Of a stretch of DNA of 25,591 nucleotides, positions 13,620 to 20,168 are shown one piece after another; within the stretch, counting starts at the first letter, position 1, and each line of letters opens with the position of its first letter. The notes beneath the pieces are model-generated. The model saw only the letters and a list, made by a program, of their open reading frames with translations, was not told the origin of the DNA and ran no database searches. Source of the DNA: JAJTHC01 sp044358835 (GTDB lineage Bacteria > Cyanobacteriota > Vampirovibrionia > Vampirovibrionales > JAJTHC01); the NCBI GenBank assembly GCA_044358835.1, contig JBIKNF010000020.1, positions 1 through 25,591 of the forward strand. The letters run 5' to 3'. Made by a program: the position numbers and the translations under genes.

Positions 13620-14702
13620 TTACTTATTAACCGTCACCACTTGTAATTTGGGATCCCCCGCCGTGGGTGTGTTTTGATCCTTCTTGTACAAGTAAAGATT
13701 CTGCACCAGCATCATCACCATGGTGGTGACGAGATAGAGCATCACCCCAGCAGGGATTTGGATAATCAGCATCAACACCGAAAAGAGAATCGGCATAAAC
13801 TTGTTCATCAAGGCTTGAGGCCCTTCCGTAGGGGTAGGCGCCCCCGACATCAAGGTCATCGACCATTGATACGCCCAACTCAAGATGCCGTAAATCACAA
13901 TCAAGCCCAACACGCCGAAGTGATAGATCGTTTGCGTTTTGCGGGTAGGGAGTTCACTACTGAAATCTTTGCCATCTTTCGCGGGGACAAAACTGAGGTT
14001 TTCCACTTCTTTGGAGCTCGGGTTAATCACAGAACCAGTAATCTTCACGATGTTGTGAACATAGGTGTCGTCAAAGCCCAAATCGCTCTGATGCAGGGTA
14101 AAACGCAAGGGCTTACCCGCAATCGGAGGCTGAGGCTCTGCCGTGTAAAGCTTTTTCAGATCGTTCATACGCAGGCTATTGACGGGGAAGGTTTCAGGAT
14201 CTGCCACGCCTTTGAGGTATACTTCAATGCTTTTGCCCGCTTCAAACTGACGCGTGGAAGAATCAACCGCTAAAGCCCCATCCAGCGGATCGCCGCCATT
14301 GGAACGCCAGGTGTGGTGCAAATGCTCGATGAAGCCGAAGTGTTCAGCTCCAGCTAGTTGCATAAACGCAGGAGACGACAAAGCACCGTAAAGGGCAATG
14401 AAAATAGGGATTTGCAACAACATAGGCAAGCAACCCGCCAACGGATTAAACTTGTTGGTGCTGTAAAACGCCATGACTTCTTTTTGCATGGTGGCAGGGT
14501 CGTCTTTATATTTGTCTTGAATCTCTTTGAGCTTGGGTTGCATGGCTTGCATGGCCTTCATGGATTCGGTTTGCTTGGAGTTCAAGGGCCACAACACCAA
14601 GCGCATGAGCACGGTAAAGACGATAATCGCCCAGCCGTAACTGCCTAAAAAACCGTTTAAAAAGCTCAAGGCTCCAATCATGGGTTGAAATAAAAAATCC
14701 AT
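13620..14702 (-). CDS. yidC: YidC/Oxa1 family membrane protein insertase
   Basis: YidC inserts and folds inner-membrane proteins, alone or with SecYEG. The first core segment (about 21-40, containing Arg34 in VLMRLVLWPL) carries the conserved groove arginine. The cytoplasmic helical hairpin with KLKEIQDKYKDDPA (58-70) and the NPLAGCLPMLLQIPIFIALYGAL segment (86-108) are typical. Between that segment and the next (about 260-280) there is an insert of about 145 residues with beta-rich, Ig-like-looking character. Most short YidC proteins lack it; as I recall, cyanobacterial homologues have it. Two more segments follow, then a short Lys-poor tail. The start is ATG 14702, with AAGGGAG 9 nt upstream. 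The frame runs back to 14780, but that would include the promoter. Confidence 0.92.
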   Translation of the reverse strand: MDFLFQPMIGALSFLNGFLGSYGWAIIVFTVLMRLVLWPLNSKQTESMKAMQAMQPKLKEIQDKYKDDPATMQKEVMAFYSTNKFNPLAGCLPMLLQIPIFIALYGALSSPAFMQLAGAEHFGFIEHLHHTWRSNGGDPLDGALAVDSSTRQFEAGKSIEVYLKGVADPETFPVNSLRMNDLKKLYTAEPQPPIAGKPLRFTLHQSDLGFDDTYVHNIVKITGSVINPSSKEVENLSFVPAKDGKDFSSELPTRKTQTIYHFGVLGLIVIYGILSWAYQWSMTLMSGAPTPTEGPQALMNKFMPILFSVLMLIIQIPAGVMLYLVTTMVMMLVQNLYLYKKDQNTPTAGDPKLQVVTVNK

Positions 14703-14751
14703 TAGGCAACGCTCCCTTGCGAAACTTGTTTGTGAATAGCGGAATGCACTT

Positions 14752-14780
14752 AGTCTAAATGAAACATAGTTTAATTTCAA
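14752..14780 (-). promoter_or_regulatory. Promoter of yidC
   Basis: On the minus strand, TTGAAA (14780-14775), a 17-nt spacer and TAGACT (14757-14752), with a start of transcription expected about 45 nt before the yidC start codon. Confidence 0.5.
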
Positions 14781-14861
14781 ACACGCAAAAATTGAAAGAA
14801 AAAAAGAAGCCGTTTCTTGTCCCTTCTCCTCATTTTAGTAATGGGAACAGAGCCAAACCTC

Positions 14862-14890
14862 TTGACAAAGCGTGCGACATTTGCCACAAT
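14862..14890 (+). promoter_or_regulatory. Promoter facing the small membrane-peptide gene
   Basis: A perfect -35 TTGACA (14862-14867), a 17-nt spacer and CACAAT (14885-14890). Transcription would start near 14897 and run through the complement of the small gene at 14950-15024, including its ribosome binding site. No plus-strand gene follows until 15258, so an antisense RNA is the simplest reading. Confidence 0.5.
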
Positions 14891-14892
14891 AT

Positions 14893-14940
14893 AAAAAGAG
14901 GGCGGAGTCCCCTAAGGTCGATCCCCTTAAAGAACTCCAC
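14893..14940 (-). terminator. Terminator of the small membrane-peptide gene
   Basis: On the minus strand, GTGGAGT (14940-14934) pairs with ACTCCGC (14908-14902). One G-U pair works only in this strand's RNA. TAAGG/CCTTA is nested inside, and TTTTT lies at 14897-14893. It ends 10 nt beyond the small gene's stop codon. Confidence 0.6.
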
Positions 14941-14949
14941 GCTATCTTG

Positions 14950-15024
14950 TTAAGTGCCTACAGCGAGTAGCTTCAGCACTAACAAGAGAATGATAACAAG
15001 AATCATGGTTTCTGTTATATTCAT
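14950..15024 (-). CDS. 24-residue hydrophobic small membrane peptide
   Basis: This is a short gene missed by ordinary length cut-offs. It runs from ATG (15024-15022) to TAA (14952-14950), and the peptide begins MNITETM. Residues 8-22 are almost all Ile, Leu and Val with one Lys at 18, so it is a single membrane-spanning helix with almost no flanks. The ribosome binding site AAGGAGGTGA, 6 nt before the ATG, matches the 16S tail over ten bases, which argues strongly for translation. It has its own terminator and a structured leader (hairpins at 15040-15052 and 15056-15077). An opposing promoter would make antisense RNA. Small size, hydrophobicity and antisense layout resemble type I toxins such as Ibs; a small subunit of a membrane complex is the alternative. 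I know of no homologue. Confidence 0.65.
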   Translation of the reverse strand: MNITETMILVIILLLVLKLLAVGT

Positions 15025-15030
15025 TTTAGC

Positions 15031-15040
15031 TCACCTCCTT
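15031..15040 (-). promoter_or_regulatory. Unusually strong ribosome binding site
   Basis: AAGGAGGTGA on the minus strand, the full complement of the 16S rRNA tail, 6 nt before the 24-codon gene's ATG. A small stem, TTCTG-tta-CAGAA (15040-15052), abuts it and could tune access. Confidence 0.8.
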
Positions 15041-15172
15041 TCTGTTACAGAACGGGGGTGTTGCTTATTAGCAACCCTTTAAAGGATTTAAAGTAGGCTA
15101 GCATAACGCCTTAACTGATTCAAGAACAAGGCCACCTCCCTGTGTTTTTTATTACGGGGCATAAGTAAAAAG

Positions 15173-15201
15173 TTGACAGGTCAAGCCGTTTGTTTTACGA
15201 T
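15173..15201 (+). promoter_or_regulatory. Promoter of the 15258 orphan gene
   Basis: A perfect -35 TTGACA (15173-15178), a 17-nt spacer and TACGAT (15196-15201). The -35 box is half of an inverted repeat TTGAC-AG-GTCAA (15173-15184), a possible operator. A CT-rich leader of about 50 nt precedes the start codon. Confidence 0.6.
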
Positions 15202-15257
15202 TACACTCTCTCAAGTCGTTCTCTCTCTCCCTCAATCGTTCTAGAAAGGCCCTAATC

Positions 15258-15920
15258 ATGTTTCGAATCACGTCTTTTCCTACCCCCGTTTCACCTGTTT
15301 CTGCCGTCATTTCACGCGATCAAAACTCGGCACTTACCCCCCCCAATAACAATAGTATAGCGAGTGTTTCAAATGTGACATTCCAGCGCCAAGGCGCACA
15401 AATAGGCAATCCTGAAAGAAGAATCGCTCCGGAAGCGATTTCTTTTTTTCGATCAGAATCACATCTGATGTTGTATCGATTGTTTAAATTCATGGGGGAA
15501 GGCCTGCCTTTGACGAGTAAAGGTGTATTTGAACTTGACCATGTCATAGAGGAGGCTCGCCGAAAGGCTGAAAATTTAAAAAAATCTAACCCTACTGTTT
15601 CACAACTTTGGAACGCAGTTGCAACACTCATTAATCCCAAAATAAATAAAAATCTAGGAGTTGTAATTAATAAAAATACAACAGGAATTTCAATCACAGG
15701 CAACCATGGTTTTGCTGATTTTTTGCAATTTCAAAACTCAAATTTTTATAAGCCTCAAAACTATCCAGGGATATCCGTTGAAAATTACTATACTTACTCT
15801 GCATTTAAACGTGGCGCGAAGCGGGCGGAACACTTGAAAAGACTAAACAGTTTGAATTGTTTATTGAGCGACTATCAAGCCTATCTGGATAGTTTGAAAA
15901 CTGAGAGTCCCCTCTCCTAA
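15258..15920 (+). CDS. Hypothetical orphan protein, 220 aa
   Basis: I do not recognise this protein. Its first 50 or so residues are rich in Pro, Ser, Thr and Asn and look disordered. A charged helical part (about 85-115) and an Asn/Tyr/Phe-rich part (about 130-190) follow. There is no signal peptide or membrane segment. The start at 15258 has AAAGG 8 nt upstream and a good promoter about 60 nt before it, so expression is likely. The DNA is more AT-rich than its neighbours. A degenerate palindromic repeat begins 23 nt after its stop. It shares this layout with the orphan gene at 4164, although I see no sequence similarity between the two proteins. Confidence 0.7.
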   Translation: MFRITSFPTPVSPVSAVISRDQNSALTPPNNNSIASVSNVTFQRQGAQIGNPERRIAPEAISFFRSESHLMLYRLFKFMGEGLPLTSKGVFELDHVIEEARRKAENLKKSNPTVSQLWNAVATLINPKINKNLGVVINKNTTGISITGNHGFADFLQFQNSNFYKPQNYPGISVENYYTYSAFKRGAKRAEHLKRLNSLNCLLSDYQAYLDSLKTESPLS

Positions 15921-15943
15921 TAAATACCCCTGACGCGCCTGAA

Positions 15944-15970
15944 CCCTTTCTCTCTTTGGGAGAAGGGTGG
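15944..15970. repeat. Degenerate palindromic repeat copy
   Basis: CCCTTTCTCTCTTTGGGAGAAGGG resembles the right arm of the 4632-4766 element (GAACCCTCTCCCTTTGGGAGAGGG), including the flanking GAA, with two extra bases and a few changes. It lies between the 15258 orphan gene and prmC. Confidence 0.6.
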
Positions 15971-16008
15971 CATATACAGCAGGCCCCTTCTGTATTATAC
16001 TACCTTCC

Positions 16009-16977
16009 ATGACTCACCCCGAACACGTGGCTCACGCCCATAAAACAAACGACCTGCTACCCCTTAAAACCGCCCCGAGCTTCCTCAATTGGTGGCAGGG
16101 TCTTTACGCCCCCCTTGACGCATCCCCTGAACAAGGCGTGGAAGAACTCAAGCGGTGGCTCGCTTTTTTAAAGCTCCCCACCTACGAAACCCTCGCCTAT
16201 GTGATGACCCCAAACGACGCCTACAACGCCCTGCTCCCTGCGTGGGACGCGTGGCACCCCCTGCTGACTCAACGCCTCAACGACCGCCTGCCGATTCAAT
16301 ATCTGCTCGAAGAAGCCCCCTTCTTGGGCATGACACTCGTGGTGCGGCCGCCGTGCTTGATTCCACGCCCCGAAACCGAATTGCTCGTGGAAGCCGTGGT
16401 GCAACGGCTTCAACAGAACACGCAAGCGTCTACGATATGGGAAGTGGGCATCGGCACAGGGTGCATCAGCGTCGGGATTCATCACTTGCTGAAAGGGCAT
16501 CCGCACAACAAGGGTCTTCACTATTATGGAGGGGATCTTTGCGTCCATGCGTTAAAATTGGCTCAAGAAAACGCCGACACGCAAGGGCTTGCGATCACCC
16601 TGTTTGAAAGCGACTTACTAGCCGGGTTTCCCCCTGATTTACCCGCTCCTGATTGCCTCGTGGCGAACTTGCCGTATATCGATAGGGACTTGTATTCAAG
16701 CATGGCGGTTGAAGTGCGAGACCATGAAGGGCATCACACGCTATTTGCCGAAGATGAGGGGTTTGCACTCATTTTTCTCTTGATTGAAGCCGTCCACGCG
16801 CGTTTTGGGGACGGCTGGCAAGGGCTTGTGGCGCTTGAGTTTGGCGAAAACATGCACGACCGCCTAAAAACCAAGCTGGACGCTCACGGTTTTACGCATC
16901 AAGCATGGATTAGCGACTATGCAGGGATTGTCCGTCATGTGCTAGCCTCACGTTTTCCTTTTTGTGGTATCTTATAA
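16009..16977 (+). CDS. prmC: Peptide chain release factor N5-glutamine methyltransferase
   Basis: PrmC methylates the Gln of the GGQ loop in release factors 1 and 2. A helical N-terminal domain is followed by the substrate-side motif IPRPETE (118-124), the SAM-binding EVGIGTG (145-151) and the catalytic NLPYI (220-224), a variant of NPPY. The start is uncertain. ATG 16009 gives 322 aa. A GTG at 15967 has a purine-rich GGGAGAAGG upstream, but that stretch belongs to the degenerate repeat. The gene is not next to prfA, its frequent partner. Confidence 0.88.
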   Translation: MTHPEHVAHAHKTNDLLPLKTAPSFLNWWQGLYAPLDASPEQGVEELKRWLAFLKLPTYETLAYVMTPNDAYNALLPAWDAWHPLLTQRLNDRLPIQYLLEEAPFLGMTLVVRPPCLIPRPETELLVEAVVQRLQQNTQASTIWEVGIGTGCISVGIHHLLKGHPHNKGLHYYGGDLCVHALKLAQENADTQGLAITLFESDLLAGFPPDLPAPDCLVANLPYIDRDLYSSMAVEVRDHEGHHTLFAEDEGFALIFLLIEAVHARFGDGWQGLVALEFGENMHDRLKTKLDAHGFTHQAWISDYAGIVRHVLASRFPFCGIL

Positions 16978-17037
16978 ATACAGTTCCTTAAAATGCGTTG
17001 GAAATGGTTTTCTAGCTTCGTTTTTAGCTGGTGACGT

Positions 17038-17068
17038 CAGAGACCTTTGCTCGCACAAAGGTTCTCCG
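17038..17068. other. Hairpin in the prmC-pheS gap
   Basis: GAGACCTTTG and CAAAGGTTCTC pair around a short loop, with one bulged base. There is no T-run, so it is not a clear terminator. It lies just left of the repeat-rich segment. Confidence 0.4.
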
Positions 17069-17083
17069 ACACCTCTAAATGCG

Positions 17084-17142
17084 TTCAAGGGGGGACGGGG
17101 AAGGACGCATTGCGTTTCTCCTCCCCTTCGTCCCCCCTTGAA
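17084..17142. repeat. Inverted repeat, G-rich/C-rich arms
   Basis: TTCAAGGGGGGACG (17084-17097) is exactly matched by CGTCCCCCCTTGAA (17129-17142). Further partial pairing runs inwards towards a small loop with GACGCATTGCGTT. It joins directly to the dispersed repeat at 17143, so both may be parts of one element. Confidence 0.75.
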
Positions 17143-17238
17143 AATCCCCCCTGAATCCCCACCTCCTCGCATCATTCCCCTTGCACGACGTTCGCAAAAT
17201 GTCTCGGAAGCCTCGCATTTAGTGCTTGAACGTCTGCT
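17143..17238 (-). repeat. Dispersed repeat, copy A
   Basis: Read on the minus strand, this 96-bp stretch matches 25478-25591 on the plus strand, apart from an 18-bp gap and scattered changes. The best-kept part is GAATGATGCGAGGAGGTGGG, followed by GATTCAGGGGGGATT. Further conserved pieces are ATTTTGCG, ACGTCGTGCAA and CAAGCACTAAAT. No protein is evident. It fills the region just before the pheS leader. Confidence 0.8.
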
Positions 17239-17279
17239 TTCATAAATCATTCGCATTTGTAAATATGAAGGATTTTTCC

Positions 17280-18350
17280 ATGAATGCCACCACGTCTTTA
17301 AGTCCTGAACACCTCAACACCCTTGAAGCTCAAGCCATTGCTCAACTCAACGACTGCTCAAACTTAGCCGAACTCGAACACGCGAAAGTCGAACTCTTGG
17401 GCCGCAGCGGAAGCCTAACCCTGCTGAAACGTGGCTTGAAAGACGTGCCTGCCGAAGATCGCCCAGCCGTTGGGGCCCTGCTCAATGCCCTATCTCAAGC
17501 CGTGGAAGTCGTGCATGACGAGATCAAAGCGCGCTTGGACGCCAAAGCCTTAGCGCTTCAATTACACGCCGAAACGCTGGATGTCACCATGCCGGGGCGA
17601 CATGTGCCAGTGGGCAAGGTGCATCCCCTGAGCCAGATTACGGAAGACGTCTGCCGTTTGTTTGAAGGCATGGGCTTTAGCGTGTTAGACGACAACGCCT
17701 GCCCTGAAGTGGAAACCGAGTTCTTCAACTTTGAAGCCCTCAACTTCCCAGCCGATCACCCTGCTCGTGACATGCAAGACACCTACTACACGGAAGTCGC
17801 CAGCCACGTGTTGTTGCGTTCGCAAACCAGTAATGCGCAAATTCGGCATATGAGCCAGCACAAACCGCCGATTCGTGTGATTGCTCCAGGGCGGGTGTAT
17901 CGCAACGAAGAAGTGAGCAGTCGTAAATATGTGCTGTTTCATCAGATTGAAGGGCTTTACGTGGATAAACACGTGACCTTTGCCGATTTAAAAGGCACGC
18001 TCAATGCGTTTATCACCGAATTGTTTGGCGGTAATGAACGCCCCACGCGTTTTCGTCCCAGCTATTTCCCTTTCACCGAACCGAGTGCCGAAGTCGATGT
18101 GCAATGCCTTTTCTGCCAAGGCGAAGGGTGCAAGGTCTGCGGTCATAGCGGATGGCTTGAGATCTTGGGGGCTGGCATGGTTCACCCCAACGTGCTAGAA
18201 AACTGCGGGATCGATTCGACGGTGTATCAAGGTTTTGCCTTTGGCATGGGCGTCGAACGATTGGCAATGTTGCGCGATGCCATTGACGACATCCGCATTT
18301 TTTACACCAACGATCAACGCTTTTTGAAGCAATTCAAACCGAAGTATTAA
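17280..18350 (+). CDS. pheS: Phenylalanine-tRNA ligase alpha subunit
   Basis: PheS forms the catalytic half of the alpha2-beta2 enzyme that charges tRNA-Phe. An N-terminal coiled-coil arm (about 1-85) is followed by the class II core with motif 2 (RVIAPGRVYRNEE) and motif 3 (GFAFGMGVERLAM). A CLFCQGEGCKVC cysteine pair sits near the end, as in many PheS proteins. The start is ATG 17280, with AAGGA 8 nt upstream; upstream in-frame starts (17226, 17265) lack a site. The length (356 aa) is normal. pheT, usually next to it, is absent; a phosphoesterase gene follows after 32 nt. Confidence 0.95.
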   Translation: MNATTSLSPEHLNTLEAQAIAQLNDCSNLAELEHAKVELLGRSGSLTLLKRGLKDVPAEDRPAVGALLNALSQAVEVVHDEIKARLDAKALALQLHAETLDVTMPGRHVPVGKVHPLSQITEDVCRLFEGMGFSVLDDNACPEVETEFFNFEALNFPADHPARDMQDTYYTEVASHVLLRSQTSNAQIRHMSQHKPPIRVIAPGRVYRNEEVSSRKYVLFHQIEGLYVDKHVTFADLKGTLNAFITELFGGNERPTRFRPSYFPFTEPSAEVDVQCLFCQGEGCKVCGHSGWLEILGAGMVHPNVLENCGIDSTVYQGFAFGMGVERLAMLRDAIDDIRIFYTNDQRFLKQFKPKY

Positions 18351-18382
18351 CGAACCTTTAAACCTAGTGAGAGACGTTCCCC

Positions 18383-19318
18383 TTGCCCAAGTTGAACATC
18401 AAGCGCCTGCCGTCTAAAACGCAAGTCGCCTTAACCATTGCCAAGGTGGTGGAAGGGCATTTCTTTTCTCATCACATGCAAGGCGACTTACACGTGAGAG
18501 TCGAACGTGTGGAAGTGGCAATGAAATCACTCAACGCCCCTGTTCGCTTGCTTCATTTCTCTGACATCCACTTAGACTGGAACACCCAAGCGTGGCTCAA
18601 GGCGTTGTTGCCTCATATTCACCGCTTGTGCGAAGACTTTAGCGTCGATGCCCTAATTTTTACGGGAGATGCCATTGCTTATGGTCAAGCGTATTTACCC
18701 GCCTTAAGCGACTGGGTAAACGCCTTGCCTGATTTGCCGTGCTATGGGGTAATGGGCAATCACGATTATTATGAAGCCAGTGGGGGTAAAGCCGTAAAAG
18801 CAGCCTTAGAAGCGGGAAGAATGCGGGTTTTGGTGAATGAATCTTGCCAGCACACGTTTTCAGGCGATCGGGGGAGCGTGTATTTTCATGGGGTCGACGA
18901 TTTCGTCAAAGGGCGCCCTGATGTGGCTTCACTGCTTCACACCGCACAAGAACATCCTACTTTTACGCATGTGTTACTGACGCACAATCCAGCTCAAATG
19001 GCACAGCCTTTTTCGTGGCAGGCGTTTGATGTCGCCTTAGCCGGTCACACCCATGGCGGGCAGTTTCGATGCCCCAATTGGTTTGCTCGCTTAGTCACCG
19101 AATCGCCCTATATTCGCAACTGGTACAGCCTTGGGCAAGCCCCTTCAACCCTAGAAGCCTGCCAGCTTTTCGTGCATCACGCCACGGGGACTGCCAGTAT
19201 TCCTTGCCCGATTCGACTCCCCTTTATGCCCCGCCGACTGCCGATTTCGGTGCCTCGTTGGGGGTTGATGAGTGAGGTCGTGATTCAAGAACTTGTGCCT
19301 GTTGTTCCTTCGGCTTAG
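18383..19318 (+). CDS. Calcineurin-like metallophosphoesterase (YaeI/YkuE-like)
   Basis: This is a two-metal phosphoesterase. The metal-binding residues are visible: HFSDIHLD (Asp61, His63), FTGDA (Asp96), MGNHDYY (Asn126, His127), LLTHNP, and AGHTHGGQ. The GHTHGGQ ending and overall layout match the YaeI/YkuE group, which includes phospholipid and UDP-diacylglucosamine hydrolases. Given lpxK nearby, a lipid A-precursor substrate is possible but not shown. The N-terminal membrane helix common in the group is absent. The start is a TTG at 18383 with only a weak upstream site. The gene trails pheS by 32 nt and overlaps the convergent pilO-like gene by 4 nt at the stop codons. Confidence 0.85.
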   Translation: MPKLNIKRLPSKTQVALTIAKVVEGHFFSHHMQGDLHVRVERVEVAMKSLNAPVRLLHFSDIHLDWNTQAWLKALLPHIHRLCEDFSVDALIFTGDAIAYGQAYLPALSDWVNALPDLPCYGVMGNHDYYEASGGKAVKAALEAGRMRVLVNESCQHTFSGDRGSVYFHGVDDFVKGRPDVASLLHTAQEHPTFTHVLLTHNPAQMAQPFSWQAFDVALAGHTHGGQFRCPNWFARLVTESPYIRNWYSLGQAPSTLEACQLFVHHATGTASIPCPIRLPFMPRRLPISVPRWGLMSEVVIQELVPVVPSA

Positions 19319-20124
19319 GTGGATCTTTCTTTGCTCGCTTCAGCACTGGTTTCTTCCGCTTCTGTTTGTGCTTTAAGTTCTTCAACGGCTTGATCAAAGC
19401 TCTGTTCATTCGGTTCCATGAGATAAAACTTCAAGCGAGTCACCAACAACAACGGACGGTTCAAATGACGAGCAGGATTCGACTTCTTGCCAGAATCTTG
19501 ACTCGAAAAATTCGTCATCAAACGCTCACCTAGGCCTTCATAACTAAGGTACATGCTTTCTACCTGTACCAATTCCTTTTTAAAGGTGGCTAACGTTTCC
19601 ATAAACCGTTTGATTTCGGCGAAGTTGCCTCGTATTTTAAGTTCCATTTTGGTGGAATACAGCGGTAAATCTTGTTCTTTGATGGCTTGAAAGCGTTGTA
19701 ATTCTTCAGGGATTTCGCTTGGCTTTTCTCCGTCTTCTTTTAGTTTTTCCGCTTTTGAAGCGCTGTCTTGAAGCGCGCCACCATAGGGTTGAATTGTGAT
19801 TAATTGATTGCCTGTTTGCGTGGTTAGGGTAGAAAGCACCCGCATGAAGCCTTTCATGCGAGATTCTAAATCCTTATTTTCAAAGGTAAAGGAAAGGGCC
19901 GTCTTATTTTCTTCATACTGGGTTTTGCCTTGCCCCACTTGTTGTTTCAATCCCATTTGCTCGGCTTCAAGGGCTTTGACTTCCCCTGTCACTTCTAAAA
20001 AAGCAGCACTACTTCGTTCTACCGCTTTAAATTGTGATTTTAATACCAGCAAATAGCCCGTCATTAAAATGCCGACTGAACACAGCAGACTTAACAAGAT
20101 GGCTTCGCGTTGATTGAATTCCAT
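19315..20124 (-). CDS. PilO-like type IV pilus assembly protein
   Basis: This is a bitopic inner-membrane protein. It has a short cytoplasmic start, one membrane helix (about residues 9-29, EAILLSLLCSVGILMTGYLL), a coiled coil (about 40-75), and a periplasmic part with a segment like the PilO ferredoxin fold (LKIRGNFAEIKRFMETLATF). The tail is Glu/Ala-rich. It lies 44 nt after the pilM-pilN fusion gene, which supports the PilO role in the alignment complex linking the inner-membrane platform to the secretin. I start at ATG 20124; the ATG at 20136 overlaps the AAAGG that should serve as the ribosome site. PilP and PilQ genes are not in the window. Confidence 0.75.
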   Translation of the reverse strand: MEFNQREAILLSLLCSVGILMTGYLLVLKSQFKAVERSSAAFLEVTGEVKALEAEQMGLKQQVGQGKTQYEENKTALSFTFENKDLESRMKGFMRVLSTLTTQTGNQLITIQPYGGALQDSASKAEKLKEDGEKPSEIPEELQRFQAIKEQDLPLYSTKMELKIRGNFAEIKRFMETLATFKKELVQVESMYLSYEGLGERLMTNFSSQDSGKKSNPARHLNRPLLLVTRLKFYLMEPNEQSFDQAVEELKAQTEAEETSAEASKERST

Positions 20125-20168
20125 GGGCAGGGGCATCCTTTATTCAAGGGGAAGGGGCGGAACGAGAA

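Larger units (their letters stand above)
14897..15077 (+). ncRNA. Candidate antisense RNA to the small membrane-peptide gene
   Basis: This is inferred from the promoter at 14862-14890. The RNA would contain the complement of the whole 24-codon gene and of its ribosome binding site. It could end at the hairpin GTTGCT-tatt-AGCAAC (15060-15075), which is followed by TTT, a weak terminator. A long nested stem (14947-14985; TTGTTAAGTGC, CTAC, loop AGCGA, GTAG, GCACTAACAA) would be its main structure. The ends are guesses. Confidence 0.3.

Noticed and set aside
13674..14273. 199-codon plus-strand frame opposite yidC
   Set aside because: It is rich in His, Arg and Gln, as expected for the complement of a membrane-protein gene; yidC is certain.
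14703..14780. Upstream extension of YidC to 14780
   Set aside because: It would span the promoter and the AAGGGAG ribosome site; YidC homology begins at ATG 14702.
14890..15060. SRP RNA, tmRNA or tRNA
   Set aside because: I looked for the SRP loop motif, a tRNA-like acceptor and a T-loop and found none; the minus strand instead gives a clean short gene with ribosome site and terminator.
16978..17279. Overlapping frames in the prmC-pheS gap
   Set aside because: Both frames are low-complexity translations of inverted and dispersed repeats, without ribosome sites.
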